Shown: in pieces, positions 1-7,169 of the stretch | Layout: each line of letters starts with the position of its first letter | Position numbering within the stretch: the first letter of the stretch is position 1 | Source of the DNA: Sphingomonadales bacterium | GTDB taxonomy: Bacteria; Bacteroidota; Bacteroidia; UBA7662 | Assembly: GCA_016872225.1 (NCBI GenBank) | Contig: VHAW01000055.1 | Span: 1-10,823, forward strand | Direction of reading: 5' to 3' | DNA length: 10,823 nt | The notes under the pieces: model-generated | The model's database searches: none | The model's input: the letters and a program-made list of their open reading frames with translations, nothing else | What the model was told of the DNA's origin: nothing | Translations under genes and position numbers: made by a program

Positions 1-1356
1 GACTTGGCCATTGCCTCCTTTGAAAGTAAGGTTCAAGGCATCTTGGGCAGGATTTGGATAAACGGTGAGCTTAACCTCTGCCGAAGAAATGGCGACATTG
101 GAAGAGCCTGTACGCGGTGCAAGTCCGCCCCCGTTAGTGCTACGAAGTGAAGAGGCCACCAAAGTATCACAACGATTAAAGGTGCAATTGCTGGTTGAGT
201 CCGTCACGGTAAGACACACCACGAAAGAACCCGCTGAAGCATAGGTATGGCGTACGACAGAGCCGGTGCCGGTTGTTCCATCCCCGAAAGTCCAAGCATA
301 GGTCCTACGGTTGGATACGGGGCGTGCCACGAATACGTAACCCAGTGGTACTGAATCAGGAACAACCATGTAAGTAGAAGCACAAGGTGCTGGAGGAGGA
401 ACCGGGGAAGGATTGGTAATGACGCGGGGTCGGCGATGACCAGGCACTGAAATCCGCATCCAGGCCGTATCCGTGCAGGATTGCGAAGCAGAACTGCCAA
501 CCCTTGAAACAGCAAGAACAACAACGTATTGTCCAGCAGCAGCATAGGTATGCGATGGATTTCGACCAACTGTCGTTGAACCATCACCAAAATTCCAAGA
601 ATAGGTCGCAGTGGTGTCCTGAAGCACGGAGCGGAACCCAACGGTAAGAGTTGTATCGGTGCGAGCTCCGAAACGCGGATTGCAAGGAATGCTCCAAGGA
701 TTGCCAACCGGTGGACGCGGTGGAACCGGAACAGAAACTACCCTGGATTCAGTATCCGAACAAGATGTGGAGGCTGTGGCTCCAATGCGGCGAACGATGA
801 GGCGCACCGTGTACATCCCACCACCCGCATAATAATGCGTGGGGGACATGGCTGTGGAAGTGTTACCATCCCCAAAGGACCAAGAATATCCCAAAGCCGT
901 ATCCATCACTATCGGCATGTAGCGAACCCCTAGACCGGTATCGGGCCTAAATCCAAAATCCGCATTACAACCAATCGTTGGAGGAGGCGGTGGATTAGGT
1001 ATCCGAATACGGCAGGCTACGGTAAAATTCCTCACATGCGCCCCGCTCCCGCTGTAGACCACAGAATCGTAATACATATTCCCGGCACAATCCACCACAC
1101 GAATTCTGACAATCCCACTCGCCCTTCCGATAAGCCGGACGCTATACATCCCGTTATTACCGCTCACGGCGAAAGCCATTATGGGAGGCATTCCCATGCT
1201 ATCCAAAAGCATAATCTGAGCGCCTAAGACCCCAACATTGGCGGTATCGGAGATTCTACCCGAAATTAGTAGATTAGAGCGTGACGAAGGGGACATTTGG
1301 GCCTGAGCAAAACCCACCAAAAGAAGTCCGAAAAAGGCTAAAACTTTGAATTTCAT
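1..1356 (-). CDS. Secreted three-PKD-domain protein, probable T9SS cargo (partial, C-terminus beyond left edge)
   Basis: The frame is open from the ATG at 1356 to base 1, giving 452 codons with no stop. Residues 1-19 form a signal peptide (Lys-containing start, hydrophobic core, AQA before a likely cut). Residues about 25-116 look like a carboxypeptidase-regulatory-type beta-sandwich (GRISDTANVGVLGAQ near 33-47). Three PKD domains follow, with cores WSFGDG (159-164), WNFGDG (254-259) and WTFGDG (355-360), each preceded by a proline-rich linker and a cysteine (C130, C225, C325). VKLTVYPNPAQDALNLTF (428-445) is the start of a type A T9SS sorting domain, so the product is probably exported and anchored at, or released from, the cell surface; the rest of that domain lies outside the window. 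No catalytic domain is visible, so a binding or adhesive role is likely but inferred. The start region has no Shine-Dalgarno sequence but is A-rich, as is usual in Bacteroidota. Confidence 0.9.
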   Translation of the reverse strand, partial: MKFKVLAFFGLLLVGFAQAQMSPSSRSNLLISGRISDTANVGVLGAQIMLLDSMGMPPIMAFAVSGNNGMYSVRLIGRASGIVRIRVVDCAGNMYYDSVVYSGSGAHVRNFTVACRIRIPNPPPPPTIGCNADFGFRPDTGLGVRYMPIVMDTALGYSWSFGDGNTSTAMSPTHYYAGGGMYTVRLIVRRIGATASTSCSDTESRVVSVPVPPRPPVGNPWSIPCNPRFGARTDTTLTVGFRSVLQDTTATYSWNFGDGSTTVGRNPSHTYAAAGQYVVVLAVSRVGSSASQSCTDTAWMRISVPGHRRPRVITNPSPVPPPAPCASTYMVVPDSVPLGYVFVARPVSNRRTYAWTFGDGTTGTGSVVRHTYASAGSFVVCLTVTDSTSNCTFNRCDTLVASSLRSTNGGGLAPRTGSSNVAISSAEVKLTVYPNPAQDALNLTFKGGNGQV

Positions 1357-1390
1357 AATTTTTGGTTAATTTTGGTTATTGGATGCTAAA

Positions 1391-1407
1391 TTAAACTCCG
1401 AGTTTAA
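1391..1407. promoter_or_regulatory. 17-base perfect palindrome, candidate operator or leader hairpin
   Basis: TTAAACTC-C-GAGTTTAA is a perfect inverted repeat with 8-base arms and one central base. It lies 35-51 bases upstream of the PKD gene ATG and just downstream of the candidate promoter. The compact symmetry suits a dimeric DNA-binding protein better than a terminator, and no T tract follows on either strand. The role is inferred; a chance palindrome in AT-rich DNA remains possible. Confidence 0.35.
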
Positions 1408-1418
1408 CGGTTAGGTCC

Positions 1419-1451
1419 CAAAAAATAAATTTTAATCTATTCCAAGCCAAA
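1419..1451 (-). promoter_or_regulatory. Candidate Bacteroidota-type promoter for the PKD gene
   Basis: Read on the minus strand there is TTTG (1451-1448), then 20 bases, then TATTTTTTG (1427-1419). This resembles the Bacteroidota sigma-factor consensus of TTTG near -33 and TAnnTTTG near -7, with one extra T in the -7 element. Transcription would begin near 1412, leaving a leader of about 55 bases that includes the 17-base palindrome. AT-rich DNA gives such matches easily, so this is tentative. Confidence 0.35.
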
Positions 1452-1461
1452 TTTTAATCTA
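1427..1461. repeat. 13-base direct repeat, two copies 22 bases apart
   Basis: AAATTTTAATCTA occurs exactly at 1427-1439 and again at 1449-1461. The 22-base period is about two helical turns, so both copies face the same side of the DNA. The copies overlap the two candidate promoter elements. This arrangement would suit cooperative binding by a regulator, which is inferred. Closer to the gene, TTTTGGTTA is also repeated (1360-1368 and 1370-1378) directly ahead of the start codon. Confidence 0.45.
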
Positions 1462-1476
1462 GGATTCATGCTTTTG

Positions 1477-2277
1477 CTATTTTGAAGCCCTTGAAAAAAC
1501 GATGGGCCAAGCAAAAATACCTAAGGTGAGTACAGAGAAACCCAGATCACCCCAATGGGCGGCCGAAGGATGAGTCAACCAAGCCCCCATCCAAGGTACT
1601 TGAGCCAAAAGCGGGGATGCCAGGTCACTCAGACATAATTTGAGCCCTAACAGGCCTATCACTGAATAGGCTGAGTGCTCCAAGCGAGGGTATTTCTGCA
1701 TAAGCCCTACAAAATACTGGGCGACAAACCGCATGGCGAGAATCCCAATAAACACCCCCGCATACAGGAGTATGAGAGCGGCCTTTTGCTGTTCGGCACT
1801 AGCCCTAGGTCCAGGATCCGCATAGGCAACCGCCACCAATACATTGTCCACCGAGAAAGCCAAATCCATAAGCTCGATACTGATCACAGTCCACCAAAAT
1901 CCCTTCATCGCTAAAATTCCAGTCTTCATGGGAGGTGGTGCAGAAAGATCATGGTTTTCCACTATGCTCTCCGTTCTTCTAGCCGAGGTTTTGGCAAAGT
2001 GTTGGTAAGCCAGGTAAAGGAGATATGCCCCACCAATCGGTTTGATCCACCAAATGTGCAACATCCAACCAGCCAACAGCAAACACAAGCCCCGAAAAAC
2101 ATAGGCTCCGATCAATCCGTATTTTAACGCTTTTCCTCGCTGTTCGGGTGGCAAACGCATGACCATGCTGGCCAATACCGCTGCATTATCCACCGAAACC
2201 AAGGTTTCCAAAAGCACCAGATTGCCGACAATCAGTGCAGCCTTGGGTAGAGGAATTCCCCAAAATTCTATCATCAA
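1477..2277 (-). CDS. TerC-family integral membrane metal transporter
   Basis: This 266-residue hydrophobic protein has the duplicated TerC signature: SVDNAAVLASM at 28-38 and SVDNVLVAVAYAD at 142-154, whose acidic residues are the presumed metal ligands. GVFIGILAMRFVAQ (174-187) and YPRLEHSAYSVIGLLGLKL (196-214) are typical of the second half of the family. About seven or more membrane helices are expected, with a polar loop at about 95-120. Relatives are linked to manganese export, tellurite resistance and, in Bacillus, metal supply to secreted enzymes. The gene begins 34 bases after the M43 protease stop and is probably on the same transcript. Two ATG codons are adjacent at the start; the first is taken. 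No yybP-ykoY (manganese) riboswitch could fit in the 34-base gap. The exact ion is not determinable from sequence. Confidence 0.9.
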   Translation of the reverse strand: MMIEFWGIPLPKAALIVGNLVLLETLVSVDNAAVLASMVMRLPPEQRGKALKYGLIGAYVFRGLCLLLAGWMLHIWWIKPIGGAYLLYLAYQHFAKTSARRTESIVENHDLSAPPPMKTGILAMKGFWWTVISIELMDLAFSVDNVLVAVAYADPGPRASAEQQKAALILLYAGVFIGILAMRFVAQYFVGLMQKYPRLEHSAYSVIGLLGLKLCLSDLASPLLAQVPWMGAWLTHPSAAHWGDLGFSVLTLGIFAWPIVFSRASK

Positions 2278-2311
2278 AGAGTCAATTATTTAAAATAGTC
2301 CTTTTTCAAAA

Positions 2312-5047
2312 TCAATGGCGAAGCAGTTGCATCGTCATCATACCCTTCGATCCTTCCAGCATCATGGTGTAAACCCCTTGAGGCCAAAGACTCGAGTTCA
2401 CGATGCTGGTGAAACCTTCGGAAATATTCCAACGCTCACGATGCATAATCTGGCCCAAACTATTCAAAATAGTTATGTAGCGTGGGTCGGATGCAGTACA
2501 AATCCAACGAATATGTAATTGGTTTCCAAAAGGATTATTCGCTTGCAAACAGTTGGGCATGTTGGATGATTCTGGAATTCCTGTAACAAAGAACATAAAC
2601 GGCGGACTTGACACGGAACTGCATGAATCCGTGCTGTAAATCACAGTGTAGGATCCACTTACAATGGGACGAATTGCCCGTCCTGTATCTGAAGGGAGTA
2701 GATTCCCGTTATGGAACCATGCGTAACGATTACCCTGATAATATGACCATAACGAATCACTACTATACTGCCTTATTTCCGAAGGAGGTTGGGCCACAAC
2801 CCGCAGATTAAAGGAATCCCTCAAGAGACATCCCCCATCATTCACCGTGTATTGAATACGATGAATACCGGGGCCGGCTTGAGCAGGATTGAAGATACCA
2901 AAACTAACCCCCGGTCCAATGTACTGACCACCACCTGGAATTGCATTATTCAAAATCCAATTGGGATCTCCCGTACAAAAAGGCGTTGGAATCGAAAAGC
3001 TGACGGTTCCTGGTTGAGTTACCACGAGGTTACGCCATAGGGTATCCCTGCAACCTAAGCTATCCCCATAGGTGTAACCAATCCTATGCGTTCCTGCTCC
3101 TATCACTCTCAGATTAAGGATGGAACCCGTCACCCCGTTACCCACATATTGCCCCCCACTGGGCAATCCACCAATCAGAGTTAGACTGTCCTGGCTGAGA
3201 CAAACCGGAAGGGGCTGTGGAAAGGAAATAACGGGAAGCGCCCTTACCCGCACAGCCACAGAGTCCAAACCCGTACAACCCCGAGCATCCGTAAAGGAGT
3301 AACGAAGAACATGCAAGCCAATTCCAGCACTTTGTGCATTGAATAAATTCCCCTGAACCCCTGGGCCCGAGAATTGACCTCCCGCGGGGTTAGCTACCAA
3401 AAGAATGGAAGGCTGGTTACGACATAGTTCCGCGGGAGCTGTGAGGCTTACCACCGGTGTTGGCCATACCCTAAGCCAAGCTGTGTCCCTACTCAAACAA
3501 CCCTGCAAAGTGTACTCAATGGGATGACGCCCTACCCCTGCCAACGATGGATTGAACCAACCATTGCTATCCACTCCCAATCCAGAATATTGACCTCCCC
3601 TCGGATATCCCCCGGAAAGCAACTGGGGCCTAGACTCCAAACATCGGTCATTTAGGGTATCAAAAACGGCCACTTGGTTGGGTAGCACCCGAACCGCACC
3701 TGCGCGGGTCAAGGTGTCGGAACCAGCTGAATTGGACACGATCAGTGTAACCGAATAGACACCAGCACTATCGTAACGAACAGGCAACGGAATCTGGTTG
3801 GTATCCAGGGAAGGCACCCCTCCTGGGAATGACCAGCGCCAACGATTTGGACGAAACAGGCTGGTATCCGAGAATTGAAGACTTCCTCCGGGGCAGACTG
3901 TATCACCGCTATTGATGAAACCGGCAGCTGGAACAACATCCGGCGGGGTGCATACCGGAGAACTTAATAAACTATTTCGCCTTGGCGAATTTTGCAAGAC
4001 CGTCCACATCCTTGCTACTTGGTTAGTCGTAAACAAATTCATGCATGCATCGTTGGTATAATCCATATAATTCTGGACCATATCCAATCCTCCACATGAA
4101 GCGTGCGTCAAAGGGCAACCGTAATTGGCTGCATCCGATGGCGGAGTATCGGCGCAATAATCCGTCGCCGAACAGTTGAACCCATCACCCCATATATGCT
4201 TGAGCCCCAACGCATGTCCTACCTCATGGGTAGCGGTTCGGCCCAAGTTATACGGGCCTGAAAATGGATTATGGGGAGGCCTACCCACACTTGAATACAA
4301 CAGGACAATGCCGTCGGTATTGGCATTGGTCCCCCCACTCAATCCTGGTAAACCACTACCGGTTGGAAACTGGGCATAACCCAGAATACTTCCGCTGAGA
4401 TTGGCAATCCAAATGTTATAGTATAAGTTTGGATTCCAGCGGGTAGCTGGTTTAACAGTCGAATTGAAGGTATTGGTGGTCCATGTGGCCTGCTGTTGGA
4501 AACGATGGCGAATAATTCCTGTGGTGTTTTGCCCCAAAGTATCCCTGCGGGCCAGACAAAATTCGATGTTAGGGTAACCTGCCACGCCGACAAATCCCGC
4601 AGGGGTATTCACCGTATCGGCATTGAGGCGACGAAAATCTTCGTTCAAGACCTGGATTTGGGAAATAACTTGCTGATCCGAAATGTTCCAAACATCCGTT
4701 TCGTTTTGGTAAATAATATGAACGACAACAGGTATGGTATAAATAATTTCAGGAGATTCCAATGCACGACCTTGTGAAAAGCCGCCTTGTCTGCGGGCCT
4801 TGGTTTCTGCTTGCTTGGTTGCCATCCATTCTTCAAATGCCTCATCGGTTTCCGGCCATTCTCCCCTACTTCGCATAGCATTCATCATATCAACCGTGGC
4901 ACAGCGAACAAACCCTTCGGGGGATGTTGCTCGTTGCTTGGCAGATTGAAGCCCTTGACTCCAAGCAGGTTGCAACCATCCCAAAATCATAACCAAGACA
5001 CAAAGGCCCAACAAACACGAAGAATAAAACCATCGACCGTTAGACAT
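2312..5047 (-). CDS. Secreted M43 (cytophagalysin/pappalysin-type) zinc metalloprotease with beta-modules and C-terminal sorting domain
   Basis: This 911-residue protein starts with a signal peptide (1-30, likely cut after AWS), followed by a propeptide-like stretch to about 100. The catalytic domain spans about 101-365: HEVGHALGLKH (274-284) supplies the three zinc-binding histidines and the general-base glutamate, and NYMDYTNDACMNLFT (326-340) carries the Met-turn, both diagnostic of M43B. It is cysteine-rich, as in cytophagalysins. A PKD-like domain follows (about 370-455, core RWRWSFPGG at 402-410). Four tandem modules of about 65-75 residues then repeat a GGQYxGxGV pattern (484-492, 556-564, 631-639, 706-714). 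A further beta-domain lies at about 755-822, and residues about 833-911 resemble a T9SS C-terminal sorting domain. Export to the surface or medium is expected. The substrate is unknown. The start lies in an A-rich context without a Shine-Dalgarno sequence; transcription is divergent from the Sua5 gene. Confidence 0.95.
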   Translation of the reverse strand: MSNGRWFYSSCLLGLCVLVMILGWLQPAWSQGLQSAKQRATSPEGFVRCATVDMMNAMRSRGEWPETDEAFEEWMATKQAETKARRQGGFSQGRALESPEIIYTIPVVVHIIYQNETDVWNISDQQVISQIQVLNEDFRRLNADTVNTPAGFVGVAGYPNIEFCLARRDTLGQNTTGIIRHRFQQQATWTTNTFNSTVKPATRWNPNLYYNIWIANLSGSILGYAQFPTGSGLPGLSGGTNANTDGIVLLYSSVGRPPHNPFSGPYNLGRTATHEVGHALGLKHIWGDGFNCSATDYCADTPPSDAANYGCPLTHASCGGLDMVQNYMDYTNDACMNLFTTNQVARMWTVLQNSPRRNSLLSSPVCTPPDVVPAAGFINSGDTVCPGGSLQFSDTSLFRPNRWRWSFPGGVPSLDTNQIPLPVRYDSAGVYSVTLIVSNSAGSDTLTRAGAVRVLPNQVAVFDTLNDRCLESRPQLLSGGYPRGGQYSGLGVDSNGWFNPSLAGVGRHPIEYTLQGCLSRDTAWLRVWPTPVVSLTAPAELCRNQPSILLVANPAGGQFSGPGVQGNLFNAQSAGIGLHVLRYSFTDARGCTGLDSVAVRVRALPVISFPQPLPVCLSQDSLTLIGGLPSGGQYVGNGVTGSILNLRVIGAGTHRIGYTYGDSLGCRDTLWRNLVVTQPGTVSFSIPTPFCTGDPNWILNNAIPGGGQYIGPGVSFGIFNPAQAGPGIHRIQYTVNDGGCLLRDSFNLRVVAQPPSEIRQYSSDSLWSYYQGNRYAWFHNGNLLPSDTGRAIRPIVSGSYTVIYSTDSCSSVSSPPFMFFVTGIPESSNMPNCLQANNPFGNQLHIRWICTASDPRYITILNSLGQIMHRERWNISEGFTSIVNSSLWPQGVYTMMLEGSKGMMTMQLLRH

Positions 5048-5117
5048 ATTTTTAATTGAGGGGGTAAAATAGGTTTCAATTCCCTAAAATTGCATAAATC
5101 CCCAATAAAAACATACC
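5048..5117. promoter_or_regulatory. Divergent intergenic region between the M43 protease and Sua5 genes
   Basis: These 70 bases separate two start codons pointing away from each other, so both promoters should lie here or reach into the neighbouring coding ends. The region is AT-rich with a run of five G at 5060-5064. I found no pair of elements with proper spacing matching the TTTG/TAnnTTTG consensus on either strand, so individual promoters are not called. Confidence 0.4.
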
Positions 5118-6179
5118 ATGGTCATCGTAGGGAATTCAATTCCGCAGGCAGCGACTTGGCTCCAAAACGGATTTCCCGTCGCAATCCCGACCGAGACCGT
5201 TTACGGCCTGGCAGCAAATGCTTGCGATCCCGATGCCTTACTCAAGGTTTTTGCAGCCAAGAAAAGGCCACTGTTTGATCCCCTGATCGTGCATTTGCCT
5301 TCGCTGAATGCCATTGTCCCCTACACCCAAGAAATCCCTCCCTTCGCCTACGCTTTGTGGGAACGTTACAGCCCTGGACCGCTTACCTTGGTCTTACGTA
5401 AATCAAAGTTGCTGCCGGATCTGTTGAGTTCCGGATTGCCCACCGCAGGTTTTCGCATTCCGGCCCATCCCATAGCCTTGGATCTTCTGAACGCCATTGA
5501 TTTCCCTTTGGCGGCCCCTTCCGCTAATTTGTTTGGGAGAGTAAGCCCGACAACCGCCTCCCATGTTGTGGATCAGCTTGGTGATACGATTCCCTATATT
5601 TTGGACGGAGGTCCCTGCCTGATCGGGCTAGAATCCACAATCATCGACCTAAGCGGCCCTTACCCTGTCTTGTTAAGAGAAGGAGGAATTCCATCGCATC
5701 AAATTGAGGATGATCTTAAAATCAGTTTACAACGACCTCAACATACATTTCGGCTCCCTGAAGGGTTCGCTCCTTCTCCTGGAACTTTGGAAAGCCACTA
5801 TGCCCCCATAGTGCCTATGGAGTGTTACCATAACAACGAGGAGTTGAGCACCGCCATTCGCCGGATTTTATTAAAAAAGGAAATTGGATGGCCAAATCCT
5901 GAAGTCGAAATCTCTGAAAGAACACCTTCCTTGGGTATGCTGAGGTTTCAATCGGATATTCCCAAAACCTTTAGACAACTTTGGGAAGATTCCGCAAGGG
6001 GCGCATCCCTTAATGTGGAAATTCTTAGCCAGAGCGGAGACTTGAAAGAGGCTGCTCGCAATTTTTTCGCAGCCTTGCGGAAACTTGAGCGCGACAACAC
6101 ATATATTCTTGCCGAAAAGGCTCCTGATCATGGCCTTGGATTGGCCATTAACGATAGGCTACAACGGGGCTCGAAGTAG
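5118..6179 (+). CDS. sua5: L-threonylcarbamoyladenylate synthase, Sua5 type (long form)
   Basis: The enzyme makes threonylcarbamoyl-AMP from threonine, bicarbonate and ATP, the first step of the t6A modification at position 37 of ANN-decoding tRNAs, in the cytoplasm. The YrdC domain fills residues about 5-195: PTETVYGL (24-31), KKRPLFDPL (48-56), SPGPLTLVL (85-93), FRIPAHP (112-118), APSANLFGRVSPT (133-145), GLESTI (170-175) and LREGGI (186-191) are the conserved substrate-pocket motifs. SPGTLESHYAP (220-230) is the linker signature of the two-domain Sua5 form, followed by a C-terminal Rossmann-like Sua5 domain to 353. Length matches the long bacterial/archaeal form rather than the short TsaC. 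It is the only plus-strand gene in the window. The ATG at 5118 begins just before the conserved domain, preceded by an A-rich stretch rather than a Shine-Dalgarno sequence. Confidence 0.96.
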   Translation: MVIVGNSIPQAATWLQNGFPVAIPTETVYGLAANACDPDALLKVFAAKKRPLFDPLIVHLPSLNAIVPYTQEIPPFAYALWERYSPGPLTLVLRKSKLLPDLLSSGLPTAGFRIPAHPIALDLLNAIDFPLAAPSANLFGRVSPTTASHVVDQLGDTIPYILDGGPCLIGLESTIIDLSGPYPVLLREGGIPSHQIEDDLKISLQRPQHTFRLPEGFAPSPGTLESHYAPIVPMECYHNNEELSTAIRRILLKKEIGWPNPEVEISERTPSLGMLRFQSDIPKTFRQLWEDSARGASLNVEILSQSGDLKEAARNFFAALRKLERDNTYILAEKAPDHGLGLAINDRLQRGSK

Positions 6180-6238
6180 GTAAACAGTTCCTTAAGCCTC
6201 CTTGATCAACTCAAGCTAGACAGGAAGCTTTAACCCGA

Positions 6239-6325
6239 CTACTCGTGAGGTTCTTTGGTGTATTTGGTCAGGACGAAAACAAAGCCGCCCAAAACCAAAA
6301 CAGTGAACAAAATCCAACCAGTCAT
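6239..6325 (-). CDS. Putative single-pass membrane micropeptide (28 residues)
   Basis: An ATG at 6325 opens a 28-codon frame ending in TAG at 6239. It begins MTGWILFTVLVLGGFVFVL, which is a near-perfect single transmembrane helix (about residues 4-19) with a GG in its middle, and ends in a polar, charged tail, TKYTKEPHE. Composition is highly non-random for an intergenic frame of this size, which is the main argument for it being real. It lies 71 bases downstream of the methylase stop and converges with the Sua5 gene, whose stop is 59 bases away. No Shine-Dalgarno sequence is seen, as for the neighbours. I do not recognise the family. An accessory role in a membrane complex is a guess; a chance frame is possible. 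Confidence 0.5.
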   Translation of the reverse strand: MTGWILFTVLVLGGFVFVLTKYTKEPHE

Positions 6326-6345
6326 AGGTACAATTTAAGGGGATG

Positions 6346-6369
6346 AAAAAATTAAATGAATAATTTAAT
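6346..6369 (-). terminator. Weak candidate terminator after the methylase gene
   Basis: On the minus strand ATTAAAT-TATTC-ATTTAAT forms a perfect 7-base stem with a 5-base loop and runs straight into a six-T tract. It sits 28 bases downstream of the methylase stop at 6397. The stem contains only A-T pairs, so it would be unstable for a classical intrinsic terminator. It could equally be AT-rich promoter DNA for the micropeptide. Confidence 0.3.
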
Positions 6370-6396
6370 GCGAAGTTCGCTCACAACACCTTTATT

Positions 6397-7125
6397 TCAT
6401 TGGCATTGAAGTAGAAAAACGCAAGGTTTTTTGTGCAAGTCTGGAACTTTGTTTGCATCGGCCATCACTTTCCATTCCTGCACCGAACGGGTCTTGATCC
6501 ATTCCTCGGGGCCACCATTCAACCTGCAAGCAATGCACAACTGCGTTGCGGGGTTGAGCACCTTGATTAAGGCCTTCAAGAGAGCTTGATTGCGATATGG
6601 GGTTTCGATCCAGATTTGCGTTTGGTGCGTTCGACGAGACTGAGCCTCCAGCTCACGGATTTTGATTTCCAATGCAGGGTTTTTGACAGGTAGATAACCG
6701 TGGAACTCCATATGCTGACCATTGAGACCACTACTCATCCAGGCCAGCATGATGCTAGAAGGCCCGCTGTATGGCACCACTTTCCACCCCCGACGATGCA
6801 CTTCTCGGACCAGACCCGAACCGGGATCAGCCAGGGCTGGGCATCCCGCATCAGACATAAGACCGAGATCTTGTCCCTGTTCCATCAACTCCAGTAAATT
6901 TCGCAGATCAGCTTTGCTGCTGTGCTCATTCAGAAGGAACATTTGGTATTGATTCAAATCCACGGTTGGCAGTATTCGCCGAATCATCCTTCTGGCTTCA
7001 CGCTCAGATTCCACTACCAAATGGCTGAGTTGCAACAACCTCCCTTTCATGGCCTCGCTGACATGGTCACCGCCATATTCGGCATCCAACAAGGTGGGCA
7101 ATAAAACCAATTCAGGAACAGGCAT
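6397..7125 (-). CDS. SAM-dependent methyltransferase, RsmI-like tetrapyrrole-methylase fold (Bacteroidota type)
   Basis: This 242-residue cytoplasmic protein matches the RsmI branch of the tetrapyrrole (TP) methylase superfamily. LMSDAGCPALADPGSGLV (89-106) corresponds to the RsmI VSDAGTPxxSDPG loop, YSGPSSI (119-125) to its PGPSA motif, FHGYLP (141-146) to F-x-G-F-L-P and ETPYRN (174-179) to ESPHR. LNEHSS (65-70) and the C-terminal KKPCVFLL (232-239) fit the shorter Bacteroidota paralogue that lacks the RsmI C-terminal helical domain. True RsmI 2'-O-methylates C1402 of 16S rRNA; whether this paralogue has the same target is not known to me, so no gene symbol is given. The N-terminus has LLPTLLDAE where RsmI has a GTPIGN-type loop. 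The gene starts 44 bases after the SBF transporter stop. Confidence 0.85.
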   Translation of the reverse strand: MPVPELVLLPTLLDAEYGGDHVSEAMKGRLLQLSHLVVESEREARRMIRRILPTVDLNQYQMFLLNEHSSKADLRNLLELMEQGQDLGLMSDAGCPALADPGSGLVREVHRRGWKVVPYSGPSSIMLAWMSSGLNGQHMEFHGYLPVKNPALEIKIRELEAQSRRTHQTQIWIETPYRNQALLKALIKVLNPATQLCIACRLNGGPEEWIKTRSVQEWKVMADANKVPDLHKKPCVFLLQCQ

Positions 7126-7169
7126 TTTCAGCTGAGAGAATCATCAATGACTTCTTGGTTGAAAAGCAA

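Noticed and set aside
204..707. 167-codon minus-strand frame inside the PKD gene
   Set aside because: The other minus-strand frame is open from 1356 to the window edge and encodes a signal peptide, three PKD domains and a YPNP motif; this frame is an out-of-frame shadow with no recognisable domain.
2278..2311. Manganese (yybP-ykoY) riboswitch ahead of the TerC gene
   Set aside because: Such riboswitches often precede TerC-type genes in other phyla, but the gap is only 34 bases and shows no matching structure.
6180..6238. Bidirectional terminator between convergent sua5 and the micropeptide
   Set aside because: Only short five-base stems are possible (for example CTTGA-TCAAC-TCAAG at 6201-6215), without a T tract, so no terminator is called.
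6370..6380. GCGAAGTTCGC inverted repeat as a terminator
   Set aside because: Only four pairs are possible with a three-base loop, and no T tract follows on either strand.
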